IMG/VR virus record: IMGVR_UViG_3300009183_003072
Location: 1-25,736 of that record
Strand: one strand, 5' to 3'
Length of the DNA stretch: 25,736 bases
DNA from: a virus
The notes under the pieces were generated by a model. That model searched no databases. It was given only the letters and a program-made list of their open reading frames with translations, and was not told the DNA's origin. Positions 19,801-25,736 of this stretch are shown one piece after another; positions within the stretch are counted from its first letter, which is position 1, and every line of letters starts with the position of its first letter. Both the position numbers and the translations under genes were made by a program.

Positions 19801-22659
19801 TCTGGTGGAGCATCAGGCGCAGATACAGTATTTGGTCGCGAAGGTGCAGTATTTGGAATGAATGTTAAGGCTCATTCATTTGATGGCCATAAGATTCAAC
19901 CTGGTTCTGGTACTCAAGTTATTCATACACAGCAAGAGCTTGAAATTGCTGATGACTTAATGAAAACTGTAAATGAAAAATATTTAAAGAGAGCGTTTCC
20001 TCCGACCAATAAATATGTAGCTAATTTATTACGTAGAAATTACTATCAAGTAAAAGATTCTGAGGCTGTTGTTGCTATAGGTCGTATTGATAATAATGTC
20101 GTTCAAGGTGGAACAGCCTGGGCTGTCTATGCTGGTATTGAACTTAATAAACCAGTTCATGTATTTGATATGAATGTCAATAAATGGTTTACATGGGCAG
20201 ATGGTGCTTGGTCACAATCAGATACGATTCCTGCTTATAGAAATTTTGCTGGTATTGGTAGTAGAGATATATCTCCAGCTGGTACAAGAGCAGTTAAAGA
20301 GTATTTAACCAATATGTCTCTTATTAAGCCTGGTATATCATTAAAGGTTTTTGATGTAGATTTACTAAGACGTTTTGTTACCAAGTTTGGTGATACAGTT
20401 GCATTTCGTGAGAGAGGTTTAACTGACGAACAAATATCTCTTATTCTTGTAGATAACATGTTGGCTGATATGCAGGTTGCTTTCCATGGCGGAGCTAATT
20501 CCTATAATCAAGAGCTAATGAACCTAGTTAAAGAAAAACATTTTGATATTACAGAAGCAGCAGCTAGACGTTCTAAGCGTATCCCATCTGATGCATGGGA
20601 AAAATCTGTATCTAGTATTGAGTTTTCTGACTTTGAAAAAGCTACGGTTAACATGCACCCAAGTGGTGAGATTAACACACGTATTGATTTCCTTGATGAA
20701 GATATGGAAGGAAACTTTAGGAAGTTTGGCAATGCTATTTATGAGCAAGCAGACCGTCAAGCAACTGGTTTGTTTAGCCAACCAGTCTTAGTCTATACAT
20801 ACAAAACCTTGCGTCAATCTTATAGAAACCAAGAGAAACTATTTGCTAAACAACAAGAGGCTAGGCTTATAGAACAAGACCCATTCAATAGCAAAGCTAA
20901 AGAAATTGCTACTGATTTGGCACGTAAAAGATATGCTGAAATAGCGCATAATGATGCTATATATACAATATTAAAGTACATAGATAACCCTGCTATTAGA
21001 AGCAATTTCTCTATGTCTGTTAGACACGTAGGCAGATTCTATCGTGCAACTGAAGACTTCTATCGTCGTTACTATCGTATGTTACGTGATAAGCCACTTC
21101 AAACTGCGTATCGCATGCGGTTATTACATCAAGGTCTACAGTCTTCTGGCAGTGTGCACAAAGACCAAGACGGTGTCGAGTACTTTATCTTCCCAACAGA
21201 TACGGTTATCAATGGTGCAATTGAGCCAGTAGTACGTAAACTATCTGGTAACAATCAATTTAAAGTACCTCAATTTGATAACTTTAAAATGAAATTACAG
21301 ATGCTTAACCCATCTTTCTCACCTGATGCTGGTATACCTACCTTCTCTGCACCTGCTGCTTCGGTAACTATACTTGCAATAGATGGATTATTGGGTAAGT
21401 ATGGTAATGCTTTTACGTCTAACTTAGGCGAGAGTTTTAAGCAAGCCACACTAGGTAGCTTTGGCGAAACCATGAGTTTCCGCAGTGCTGTTATCCCTAT
21501 GTATGTTGAGAATGCTATTAGATTAAGCAAGCCAGCACAAGAGATTCTTGGTATTACTGATATAGAACACAAGACTCGTGAAGAGAAGAGCGCTGCTATG
21601 CAGGCTATCTCTTACATGCAGGCATACGGTAATCAACCACTATCAGAGACTCCTACGCCTCAAGAGCGTAACGATTACTTGAAGGCAATAAGTATATCAA
21701 CAAGCAACTTACTGTTTATGCGTGGTTTCTTAGGTATGTTCTCACCTGTATCTGCATCTTTACAAGAGAGCAAAGGTGTTCCGGATTATTACAAGCAGAT
21801 TGGTATAACCAGTCTACGTAATGAATTCTATGACATATTAGATGGCATAAAGCAGACATATGGTACTGATATTCAAGATGCTTATGCCCTTGCTACTGCT
21901 GTCTTTGTGGCTAATAACCCAAAGAAGAGTATCTATTTAGCTTCTCGAAACGATAAGCAAACAAGTATTCTAATTAACAAGACTCAACAGGTTAAAGACT
22001 GGGCTCTAAGTAATAAAGACTTTGTAGATACTTATGGCGAGACTGCTTATATCTTTGCACCAAAGGTAGGAGACTTTAATCCCGCAGTATATAACTGGTT
22101 GGAGTCACAAGACCTACTGGGTCAGCCTGACTTAGAAGTATACCTAGAAAGAGTGCTAGTAGCAGAGGATAAAGCTGCTTACTTTAATATTGCTGATAAG
22201 GAAAAAGAAGCTTTGGCTAATACTACTAGTATCAGTCAACGTCAAGCTATTATCAATAATGCAACAAGAAGTCGTCAGATTTTGTTGAACTCTAATCCAT
22301 ATTTACTGGAAGCCTTACAAAGTAAGAATAGTTTTCCTTCAGAGAAGATAATGTTAGACAACCTATCTACATTACTATCTGATGAAAACACCCCTATACC
22401 TGATATTACACGGGTTAAAATGAGGGCGGCAGTTAATGAGGTTCAAGGGTTTATAGCACTTGCTACTGACCAAGAATACAAATCATCACCTTACTTTGTT
22501 GATTCTAAACGTATAAGAAAAGCTGAGATTGAAAAACTTATTGAAGACTTAAGGACTGGAGACCTTGTTATGACTGAAGCATACAGAGCTGTGTTACAGC
22601 CAATACTTGACTTCTATTCACGGGATACATACGTAGCATTCAGAAAGGCTAACTACTAA
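16801..22659 (+). CDS. Giant virion protein with embedded SLOG/LOG-like domain, 1952 aa
   Basis: By far the largest gene, almost a quarter of the window. Most of the chain is helical and not recognised. Residues about 998-1170 form a distinct module: SGGASGADTVFGREG (1001-1015), then LLRRNYYQVKDSEAVVAIGRI, VQGGTAWAVYAGIELNKPVHVFD, and AGIGSRDISPAGTRAV near 1150-1165. I recognise this as the SLOG/LOG-like Rossmann family found in phage and large-virus hypothetical proteins, which binds nucleotide-type ligands. It is coupled by TAATG at both ends. Size and place suggest an internal or ejected virion protein. No peptidase or muralytic motif was seen. Confidence 0.75.
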   Translation: MPRLPRPVVAQTSQGLYNAVASANLSPEENNMVTQMSYAYQEGLRLSKLSPDKAKADFDILNDSAKRDVRVLFPNEEYSKPEPSLLGKGLSVAGKIANVPYKFFGSPFLGTFSALEKYGKTLNTPARVAFQATTLDKPLFSQNTWSDAYKGKDFYNPNDVKNLEEKYGRANAAVAMGIAAAKTPGEIIKDWGKVDAEITQALADSLDDPDKFEPILKETKLARFSPGRSIIRMVYDEQHPVLSTIWFSAFGRPMEVPGQSPEVKAANAAYKANVMAKQSGTIDAIYQVIISPDTYLSLGLSKIPILGPRLTRAAIARGADEAGFLVAGQGNKGRVLANKILAAKPEELNLTVRETFQRPDVFNLWQNEVGPVVKAFTEAKNNTAKAEIFRNFRITYPEFNDLAVFKLYSKNNVFDAASAEKFFTTADNARYLIGGRLDGTTFYRNGVATARASRQFTSGIARKVDAIFNPTIGNIAARDTLEKATAAHERGWEILTRLGEEADLGVNPNITKFIDIENDMSKTRKLAFKIGTAAGRSPTSSGIRYGDDAIETVSEFRNMAALVVDRDFADTWALNYLDLDSAQQVVAIRNLYAAYFQKQGFEGLPGGKNYTQKILDRTFNHHAGFGVTSKVEIRRDLADMMDPSAIEYENGIPYLRNRGITHGFQAAGMIAPLPFEEIAATKAMLGMKDQAGHFTLRNGIPSLFDGMHRNYFMRAVTDTWAVLTLGIRQGLRTSIDHFTFYAFTAPSDAIKDFAVGESRKLGKVLTVATGSKAAVGPYKRLFNKLFLNGGLEQRLTKGDRLEIVKDLQKEMSEKLGYDVPMQEVSNVLIRQESGKRAWDILFKGQTDEAQQDIMDLLVYQPDTIDAMQRAVSAKSNLSGRFDDEVRNLTLPESNVTRAVEDVGLKLGRKWKPISTRELAQLNQQYPALAHYDNWALRFAFNRIQLAEYKSFSPVSAFFMHNGLRDTKDIERARQSILKQVGVNYYSEEDQAIQLANRTINSGGASGADTVFGREGAVFGMNVKAHSFDGHKIQPGSGTQVIHTQQELEIADDLMKTVNEKYLKRAFPPTNKYVANLLRRNYYQVKDSEAVVAIGRIDNNVVQGGTAWAVYAGIELNKPVHVFDMNVNKWFTWADGAWSQSDTIPAYRNFAGIGSRDISPAGTRAVKEYLTNMSLIKPGISLKVFDVDLLRRFVTKFGDTVAFRERGLTDEQISLILVDNMLADMQVAFHGGANSYNQELMNLVKEKHFDITEAAARRSKRIPSDAWEKSVSSIEFSDFEKATVNMHPSGEINTRIDFLDEDMEGNFRKFGNAIYEQADRQATGLFSQPVLVYTYKTLRQSYRNQEKLFAKQQEARLIEQDPFNSKAKEIATDLARKRYAEIAHNDAIYTILKYIDNPAIRSNFSMSVRHVGRFYRATEDFYRRYYRMLRDKPLQTAYRMRLLHQGLQSSGSVHKDQDGVEYFIFPTDTVINGAIEPVVRKLSGNNQFKVPQFDNFKMKLQMLNPSFSPDAGIPTFSAPAASVTILAIDGLLGKYGNAFTSNLGESFKQATLGSFGETMSFRSAVIPMYVENAIRLSKPAQEILGITDIEHKTREEKSAAMQAISYMQAYGNQPLSETPTPQERNDYLKAISISTSNLLFMRGFLGMFSPVSASLQESKGVPDYYKQIGITSLRNEFYDILDGIKQTYGTDIQDAYALATAVFVANNPKKSIYLASRNDKQTSILINKTQQVKDWALSNKDFVDTYGETAYIFAPKVGDFNPAVYNWLESQDLLGQPDLEVYLERVLVAEDKAAYFNIADKEKEALANTTSISQRQAIINNATRSRQILLNSNPYLLEALQSKNSFPSEKIMLDNLSTLLSDENTPIPDITRVKMRAAVNEVQGFIALATDQEYKSSPYFVDSKRIRKAEIEKLIEDLRTGDLVMTEAYRAVLQPILDFYSRDTYVAFRKANY

Positions 22660-23861
22660 TGGCTGATTCTAACTTTAACTATCAAGCAGGAAAGCTTAAT
22701 CAGGCTGACGAGTTTGCCGCAACCGGCGCAACTTTAAGTATTAATCCTTCTACTAATAAAAATGAATTAGTTATTAAGGGTGATGGTAAAGAGCGTGGTC
22801 CGATTGGTGCTCTTAATCCAGCTTATGTATATATCTCTCCAGATGGAATTAACTTTGATGTTGATACTGACTTAGATAGAATATTAAATCTATATTATGC
22901 TGACTTTAGAAAAGACCCTGCATACAAAGATGCAGTATATAAGAATCTAAAAATTAAAAAGGGTGCTAACCCAACAGATGTAGGCAATGCTCTTAATAAA
23001 CGTATTGTTGATTTTGGTGTAGATATAGCAACTCAGCTTAAATCAAATCCTGGGTTAAGTGCTTTTACTCCATTAAGTAAATGGGCAGGTGGGGCAGGAG
23101 GCTCTACTACTACAGTAGAACGTGCTTTATCTACAAAGGCTCAAGCATCACAAGAGTTAGATGATTTCTTTGTTGAGCAATTAGGTCGCAAAGCTACTCT
23201 TGAAGAGAAGAAAGATTTTTATAATAGATTAAGAAAAGAAGAAAGCGTTGGAGTTACTACTACTACCGGAGAGACTACTCGTACTTCAGTAGGTCGTGGC
23301 TTAAGGCCAATAGACCGTCAGAGAATCATGGGTGATGTTCTACGCCCTGCTGCTGAGCTTATGACCGGTGATGACCTTCTTAAATCAGGTGGATTACTAG
23401 GTACATATATATCTAAGCTACAAGCTACAGCTAGAAACTATGGCTTGGCTTATAGCCCTGACATGGCTAAGAAGAATGTATTAAGTAACTATCAATCAGG
23501 TGGAACTCTTACAAGTGGTTCCCTTGAAGCTGAAGAGTTAGGTATTAAAAGTATAGCTAAGACTATATACCCTAACCTAGGTAAGTTAATTGATAGTGGC
23601 GTAAAGGTAAGTAGTCTTGCTGACCAGTACGCATATTACATGGGTCAAACCCTTGAGTTACCGGATAACTCTATTGATATTACTAAAGATACTTACATAC
23701 AGAATGCTCTTAAGAATGGCGGACAAGAAGGTTCAATGAATTTAAATGACTTTCAATTATCACTACGTAAAGATGCACGCTGGGCTAAGACTAAGAATGC
23801 TAGAGAAGAAGCATCTGGTTATGTTAACTCTATCTTATCTTCATTTGGATTGGTGAGATAA
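22659..23861 (+). CDS. Virion-associated hypothetical protein, 400 aa
   Basis: Joined to both neighbours by TAATG overlaps. Residues 1-60 are beta-like; 60-130 and 230-400 are helical. The segment YPNLGKLIDSGVKVSSLADQYAYYMGQTLEL (near 305-335) resembles a repeated element in proteins encoded next to actinophage head genes. A Thr/Gly-rich linker lies near 200-212. It probably belongs to the virion and is likely ejected or tail-tip-associated, given its operon with the giant protein. The exact role cannot be read. Confidence 0.65.
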   Translation: MADSNFNYQAGKLNQADEFAATGATLSINPSTNKNELVIKGDGKERGPIGALNPAYVYISPDGINFDVDTDLDRILNLYYADFRKDPAYKDAVYKNLKIKKGANPTDVGNALNKRIVDFGVDIATQLKSNPGLSAFTPLSKWAGGAGGSTTTVERALSTKAQASQELDDFFVEQLGRKATLEEKKDFYNRLRKEESVGVTTTTGETTRTSVGRGLRPIDRQRIMGDVLRPAAELMTGDDLLKSGGLLGTYISKLQATARNYGLAYSPDMAKKNVLSNYQSGGTLTSGSLEAEELGIKSIAKTIYPNLGKLIDSGVKVSSLADQYAYYMGQTLELPDNSIDITKDTYIQNALKNGGQEGSMNLNDFQLSLRKDARWAKTKNAREEASGYVNSILSSFGLVR

Positions 23862-25018
23862 TGGCATACGACCCAGTTACTAAAATCTATACTCCAGAAT
23901 ATACACCAAATCCTGATGCATATATAAAAAAATTAACTGACCAAGGTATGAGCAAGGCAGGGGCTGCATCATCTGCTAGATACCAAGCACAGGCTGATGC
24001 ATATTTTGCTCCAACTGGGCCAGGTGCAAACATTGACCCAACTACTGGCGGACCTAGAACCGTAGTACCAACAGGTCCAACTCAAGCAGAATTAGATGCA
24101 GCAGCAGCGGCAGCAGCCGCCGCTGCTAAGGCAGCAGCAGATAAACTTAAAGAAGATAAAGCTAATAAAGATGCTTATGCTATCTTAGAAGATACCTTAA
24201 ACACCTATGGACTGAGCTCTCTTGCTTCTGTTATCAAGGGTTATATGCTTTCAGGTCTTGGACCTGAGCAAGCTAAATTGCAGATTAAGCAAGACCCTAT
24301 CTATAAGGCCAGATTCAGGGGCAATCAGGTACGTTTAGACTCTGGATTAAACGCTTTATCTGAGGCTGAGTATTTAGGTCTTGAAGATACCTATAGTCAA
24401 GTCATGAATCAGTATGGGTTAGGTGATTACTTTGGTAAGACAAGAGAAGCACGTCAGACTAAACTAGCTGATATTATAGGCGCAGATATATCAGCAGTAG
24501 AATTAAAGAGTAGAATATCTACAGTAGTAGATAGAGTTAACAATGCTGACCCTGGTATTAAAGCACAGCTTAAAGAATTCTATCCTGGTATTACAGAAAC
24601 AGATTTAGTTAAATACTTCTTAGACCCTAAACAAACATTGCCACAATTACAAGAGAAGGTAACATCAGCTGAGATTGGTGCTGCTGCTGTTAGCCAAAAA
24701 CTAGACACTAGTGTAACCAGTGCTACTGACTTAGCTAAGTATGGTATCGACCGTGCTGCTGCAGTTAAGGGTTACGCAACCATTGGTGGAATACTTCCAG
24801 AGGCTAAAAAATTAAGCGGCATTTATGGCGAAGCAAAGATTGATTATACACAGGCTACAGCTGAACAAGAAGTCTTTAAAGGTAATGCATCTGCTGAGCG
24901 TAAGCGTAAGCAATTAGCCGCTCTTGAGTCGGCCCAATTTAGTGGCTCAGCTGGAGTTGGTACTGCCGGACTAAGTACTACTTACTTAAGAAAGTCATCT
25001 AGCGGCGGACAGTTCTAA
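23861..25018 (+). CDS. Virion-associated hypothetical protein with poly-Ala helix, 385 aa
   Basis: The first 75 residues are Pro/Gly/Thr-rich. Residues 80-100 are a nearly pure Ala run with Asp and Lys at its ends, leading into a long charged helix. The middle (KGYMLSGLGPEQAKLQI, then DPIYKARFRGNQVRLDSGLNALSEAEYLGLE) matches a motif that I associate with actinophage virion proteins. The C-terminal tail is Ser/Gly-rich. The ATG is coupled to the previous stop by TAATG. It is probably a structural or internal protein; I cannot name a family. Confidence 0.65.
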   Translation: MAYDPVTKIYTPEYTPNPDAYIKKLTDQGMSKAGAASSARYQAQADAYFAPTGPGANIDPTTGGPRTVVPTGPTQAELDAAAAAAAAAAKAAADKLKEDKANKDAYAILEDTLNTYGLSSLASVIKGYMLSGLGPEQAKLQIKQDPIYKARFRGNQVRLDSGLNALSEAEYLGLEDTYSQVMNQYGLGDYFGKTREARQTKLADIIGADISAVELKSRISTVVDRVNNADPGIKAQLKEFYPGITETDLVKYFLDPKQTLPQLQEKVTSAEIGAAAVSQKLDTSVTSATDLAKYGIDRAAAVKGYATIGGILPEAKKLSGIYGEAKIDYTQATAEQEVFKGNASAERKRKQLAALESAQFSGSAGVGTAGLSTTYLRKSSSGGQF

Positions 25019-25026
25019 ATAGAATC

Positions 25027-25093
25027 CTATGTGAATCCATCGGCCTCACATAGCGTACTAGACCGATAGCAAGAGCCAGACCGATTCCCCGAT
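25027..25093 (+). promoter_or_regulatory. Candidate H-type pseudoknot in the scaffold/capsid leader
   Basis: CTATGTGA (25027-25034) pairs perfectly with TCACATAG (25046-25053). Loop bases ATCGG (25039-25043) can pair with CCGAT at 25063-25067, 25081-25085 or 25089-25093, giving a pseudoknot with a choice of three partners. AGACCGAT is a direct repeat (25060-25067, 25078-25085). It lies in the only sizeable gap of the late block, 47 bases before the scaffold start. Confidence 0.45.
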
Positions 25094-25139
25094 TGGAACC
25101 TGAGGCTTGCGACTACAACGAATAGAAGGGTGGGTTGCT

Positions 25140-25616
25140 ATGAGCAACAACTACTGGGATGAAGACGAAGACGACCAAGATACCGACAACGAAACACAGT
25201 TGGATGGAAGCGATTTACTTAAAAAATTGCGGAAAGCCAAGCGTAACGATGAAAAGCGTATTAAGGAACTTACTGAGCAACTTGAGGGATTATCCAAGTC
25301 GCAGCGTGAGCGTATAGTCAAAGATGTCCTAGACAAGAAGGGTGTCAATCCAAAGGCACAACGCTTAATCCTTAAAGACTTAGAAGACGTTAACGAAGAG
25401 TCAGTTAATAACTGGCTTGATGATAACGGCGACTTGTTTGGATTAACAAAGGAGCCTGAGGTAAACCAAGAACAAGAACTTAATCGAGCAGCCTTACGGC
25501 AGCAAGATGTAGTTACTCAGCTGGGTACGACCCCTGACAAAGCCCAAGACTTATTGAACAGAGTTATGAATGCGGCTAACGCAGAAGAACTTACTCAACT
25601 AATTCAAGGCAATTAA
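25140..25616 (+). CDS. Scaffold-like protein, 158 aa
   Basis: It directly precedes the capsid gene. The N-terminal 25 residues are extremely acidic (NYWDEDEDDQDTD). A charged helix follows (LLKKLRKAKRNDEKRIKELTEQLEGLSKSQRERI) with coiled-coil spacing, and a short helical C-terminal part (DKAQDLLNRVMNAANAEEL) could bind the coat protein. This is the usual build of phage scaffolds, which shape the prohead and then leave or are degraded. I chose the ATG at 25140 (GAAGGG upstream); a TTG at 25107 in the same frame overlaps leader sequence and lacks a signal. Confidence 0.75.
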   Translation: MSNNYWDEDEDDQDTDNETQLDGSDLLKKLRKAKRNDEKRIKELTEQLEGLSKSQRERIVKDVLDKKGVNPKAQRLILKDLEDVNEESVNNWLDDNGDLFGLTKEPEVNQEQELNRAALRQQDVVTQLGTTPDKAQDLLNRVMNAANAEELTQLIQGN

Positions 25617-25635
25617 TATCCATAGTAATTCTTAA

Positions 25636-25650
25636 TCACCTTGGAGGTGA
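25636..25650 (+). promoter_or_regulatory. Hairpin enclosing the capsid Shine-Dalgarno
   Basis: TCACCT (25636-25641) pairs perfectly with AGGTGA (25645-25650) over a three-base loop, so the GGAGGTG signal (25643-25649) that serves the capsid ATG at 25654 lies within it. It may limit or time capsid translation. Confidence 0.45.
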
Positions 25651-25653
25651 ACA

Positions 25654-25736
25654 ATGGCTAATGCCTATTCAAGTACAGGCTCAGCAACACTCGGCGGAAC
25701 CGCTGGTAGCGCTGGTTTAGTACAGACAGCGTATGA
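25654..25736 (+). CDS. Major capsid protein, start only (partial)
   Basis: The ATG follows a very strong GGAGGTG. The visible 27 residues begin MANAYSSTGSATLGG and end GLVQTAYD. The LVQTAYD motif near the N terminus is familiar from HK97-fold coat proteins, where it precedes a helix with Arg and Leu. Position after the scaffold and the strong ribosome site support the call. The gene runs off the right edge. Confidence 0.7.
   Translation, partial: MANAYSSTGSATLGGTAGSAGLVQTAY

Noticed and set aside
20524-20791. Opposed 85- and 82-residue ORFs inside the giant gene
   Set aside because: Both are shadows of the long coding frame, with no start signals and no family features.
24100-24150. GCAGC-type repeat as a regulatory satellite
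   Set aside because: It encodes the poly-Ala helix in frame, so protein composition explains it.
1-25736. CRISPR array, insertion sequence, integrase or attachment site
   Set aside because: No regularly spaced repeats, transposase, recombinase motifs or tRNA-end duplications were seen. The Cas4-like nuclease is the kind found in phage recombination modules, not evidence of CRISPR.

Overview
This window looks like part of the genome of a tailed double-stranded DNA bacteriophage, probably infecting an AT-rich actinobacterium such as a freshwater one. There is no bacterial housekeeping gene in it. The left 10.7 kb is a dense leftward block of replication, nucleotide-handling and accessory genes. 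The right 14.4 kb is a rightward virion block in standard head-gene order: terminase, portal, protease, large virion proteins, scaffold, capsid. The host guess rests on three things: a secreted lytic transglycosylase of the type common in Actinobacteria, a proteasome-like protease, and AT-rich sequence. It is inference only.

Leftward block (1-10696). Reading in the direction of transcription from 10696, it holds a small basic protein, a zinc-knuckle protein, an OB-fold (SSB-like) protein and a strong intrinsic terminator. Next come six short genes, five of which I called by hand, joined by overlapping stops and starts. They are followed by a secreted muralytic enzyme and a paired amidoligase and class II glutamine amidotransferase. 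A promoter-like intergenic region at about 5791-5911 then precedes a replication and repair operon: a Cas4/RecB-like nuclease split over two ORFs, two small zinc-binding ORFs, a DnaB/RecA-like ATPase, a PD-(D/E)XK resolvase-like nuclease, a primase split over two overlapping ORFs, a hypothetical protein, an Nmad1/DUF1599-like protein, a metallophosphoesterase, a sigma-70-like factor and zinc-ribbon proteins ending with an FmdB-like one. Genes are packed with ATGA, TTGA and TAATG overlaps, so translational coupling is likely throughout.

Divergent centre (10697-11359). About 660 bases carry no convincing gene but hold many perfect inverted repeats. These include a three-stem, cloverleaf-like fold, a rightward terminator-like hairpin, a promoter-like pair of boxes with a palindrome over its -10, and a nested hairpin just before the terminase. 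I read it as a late-gene control and/or packaging region that may make a structured leader RNA.

Rightward block (11360-25736). A large terminase with an N-terminal helix-turn-helix region is followed by a Pro/Lys-rich protein, the portal, a proteasome-fold N-terminal-threonine hydrolase in the usual prohead-protease position, and a Gly/Pro-rich protein. A 1952-residue virion protein with an embedded SLOG/LOG-like Rossmann domain comes next, then two more virion proteins, an acidic scaffold-like protein and the start of the major capsid protein. The scaffold leader can form an H-type pseudoknot, and the capsid Shine-Dalgarno lies inside a 6-bp hairpin.

The points most worth a second look are the structured centre, the two enzymes split across reading frames, the amidoligase/amidotransferase pair, the proteasome-like protease and the SLOG domain in a virion protein. 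All family calls come from reading motifs; no database search was possible.
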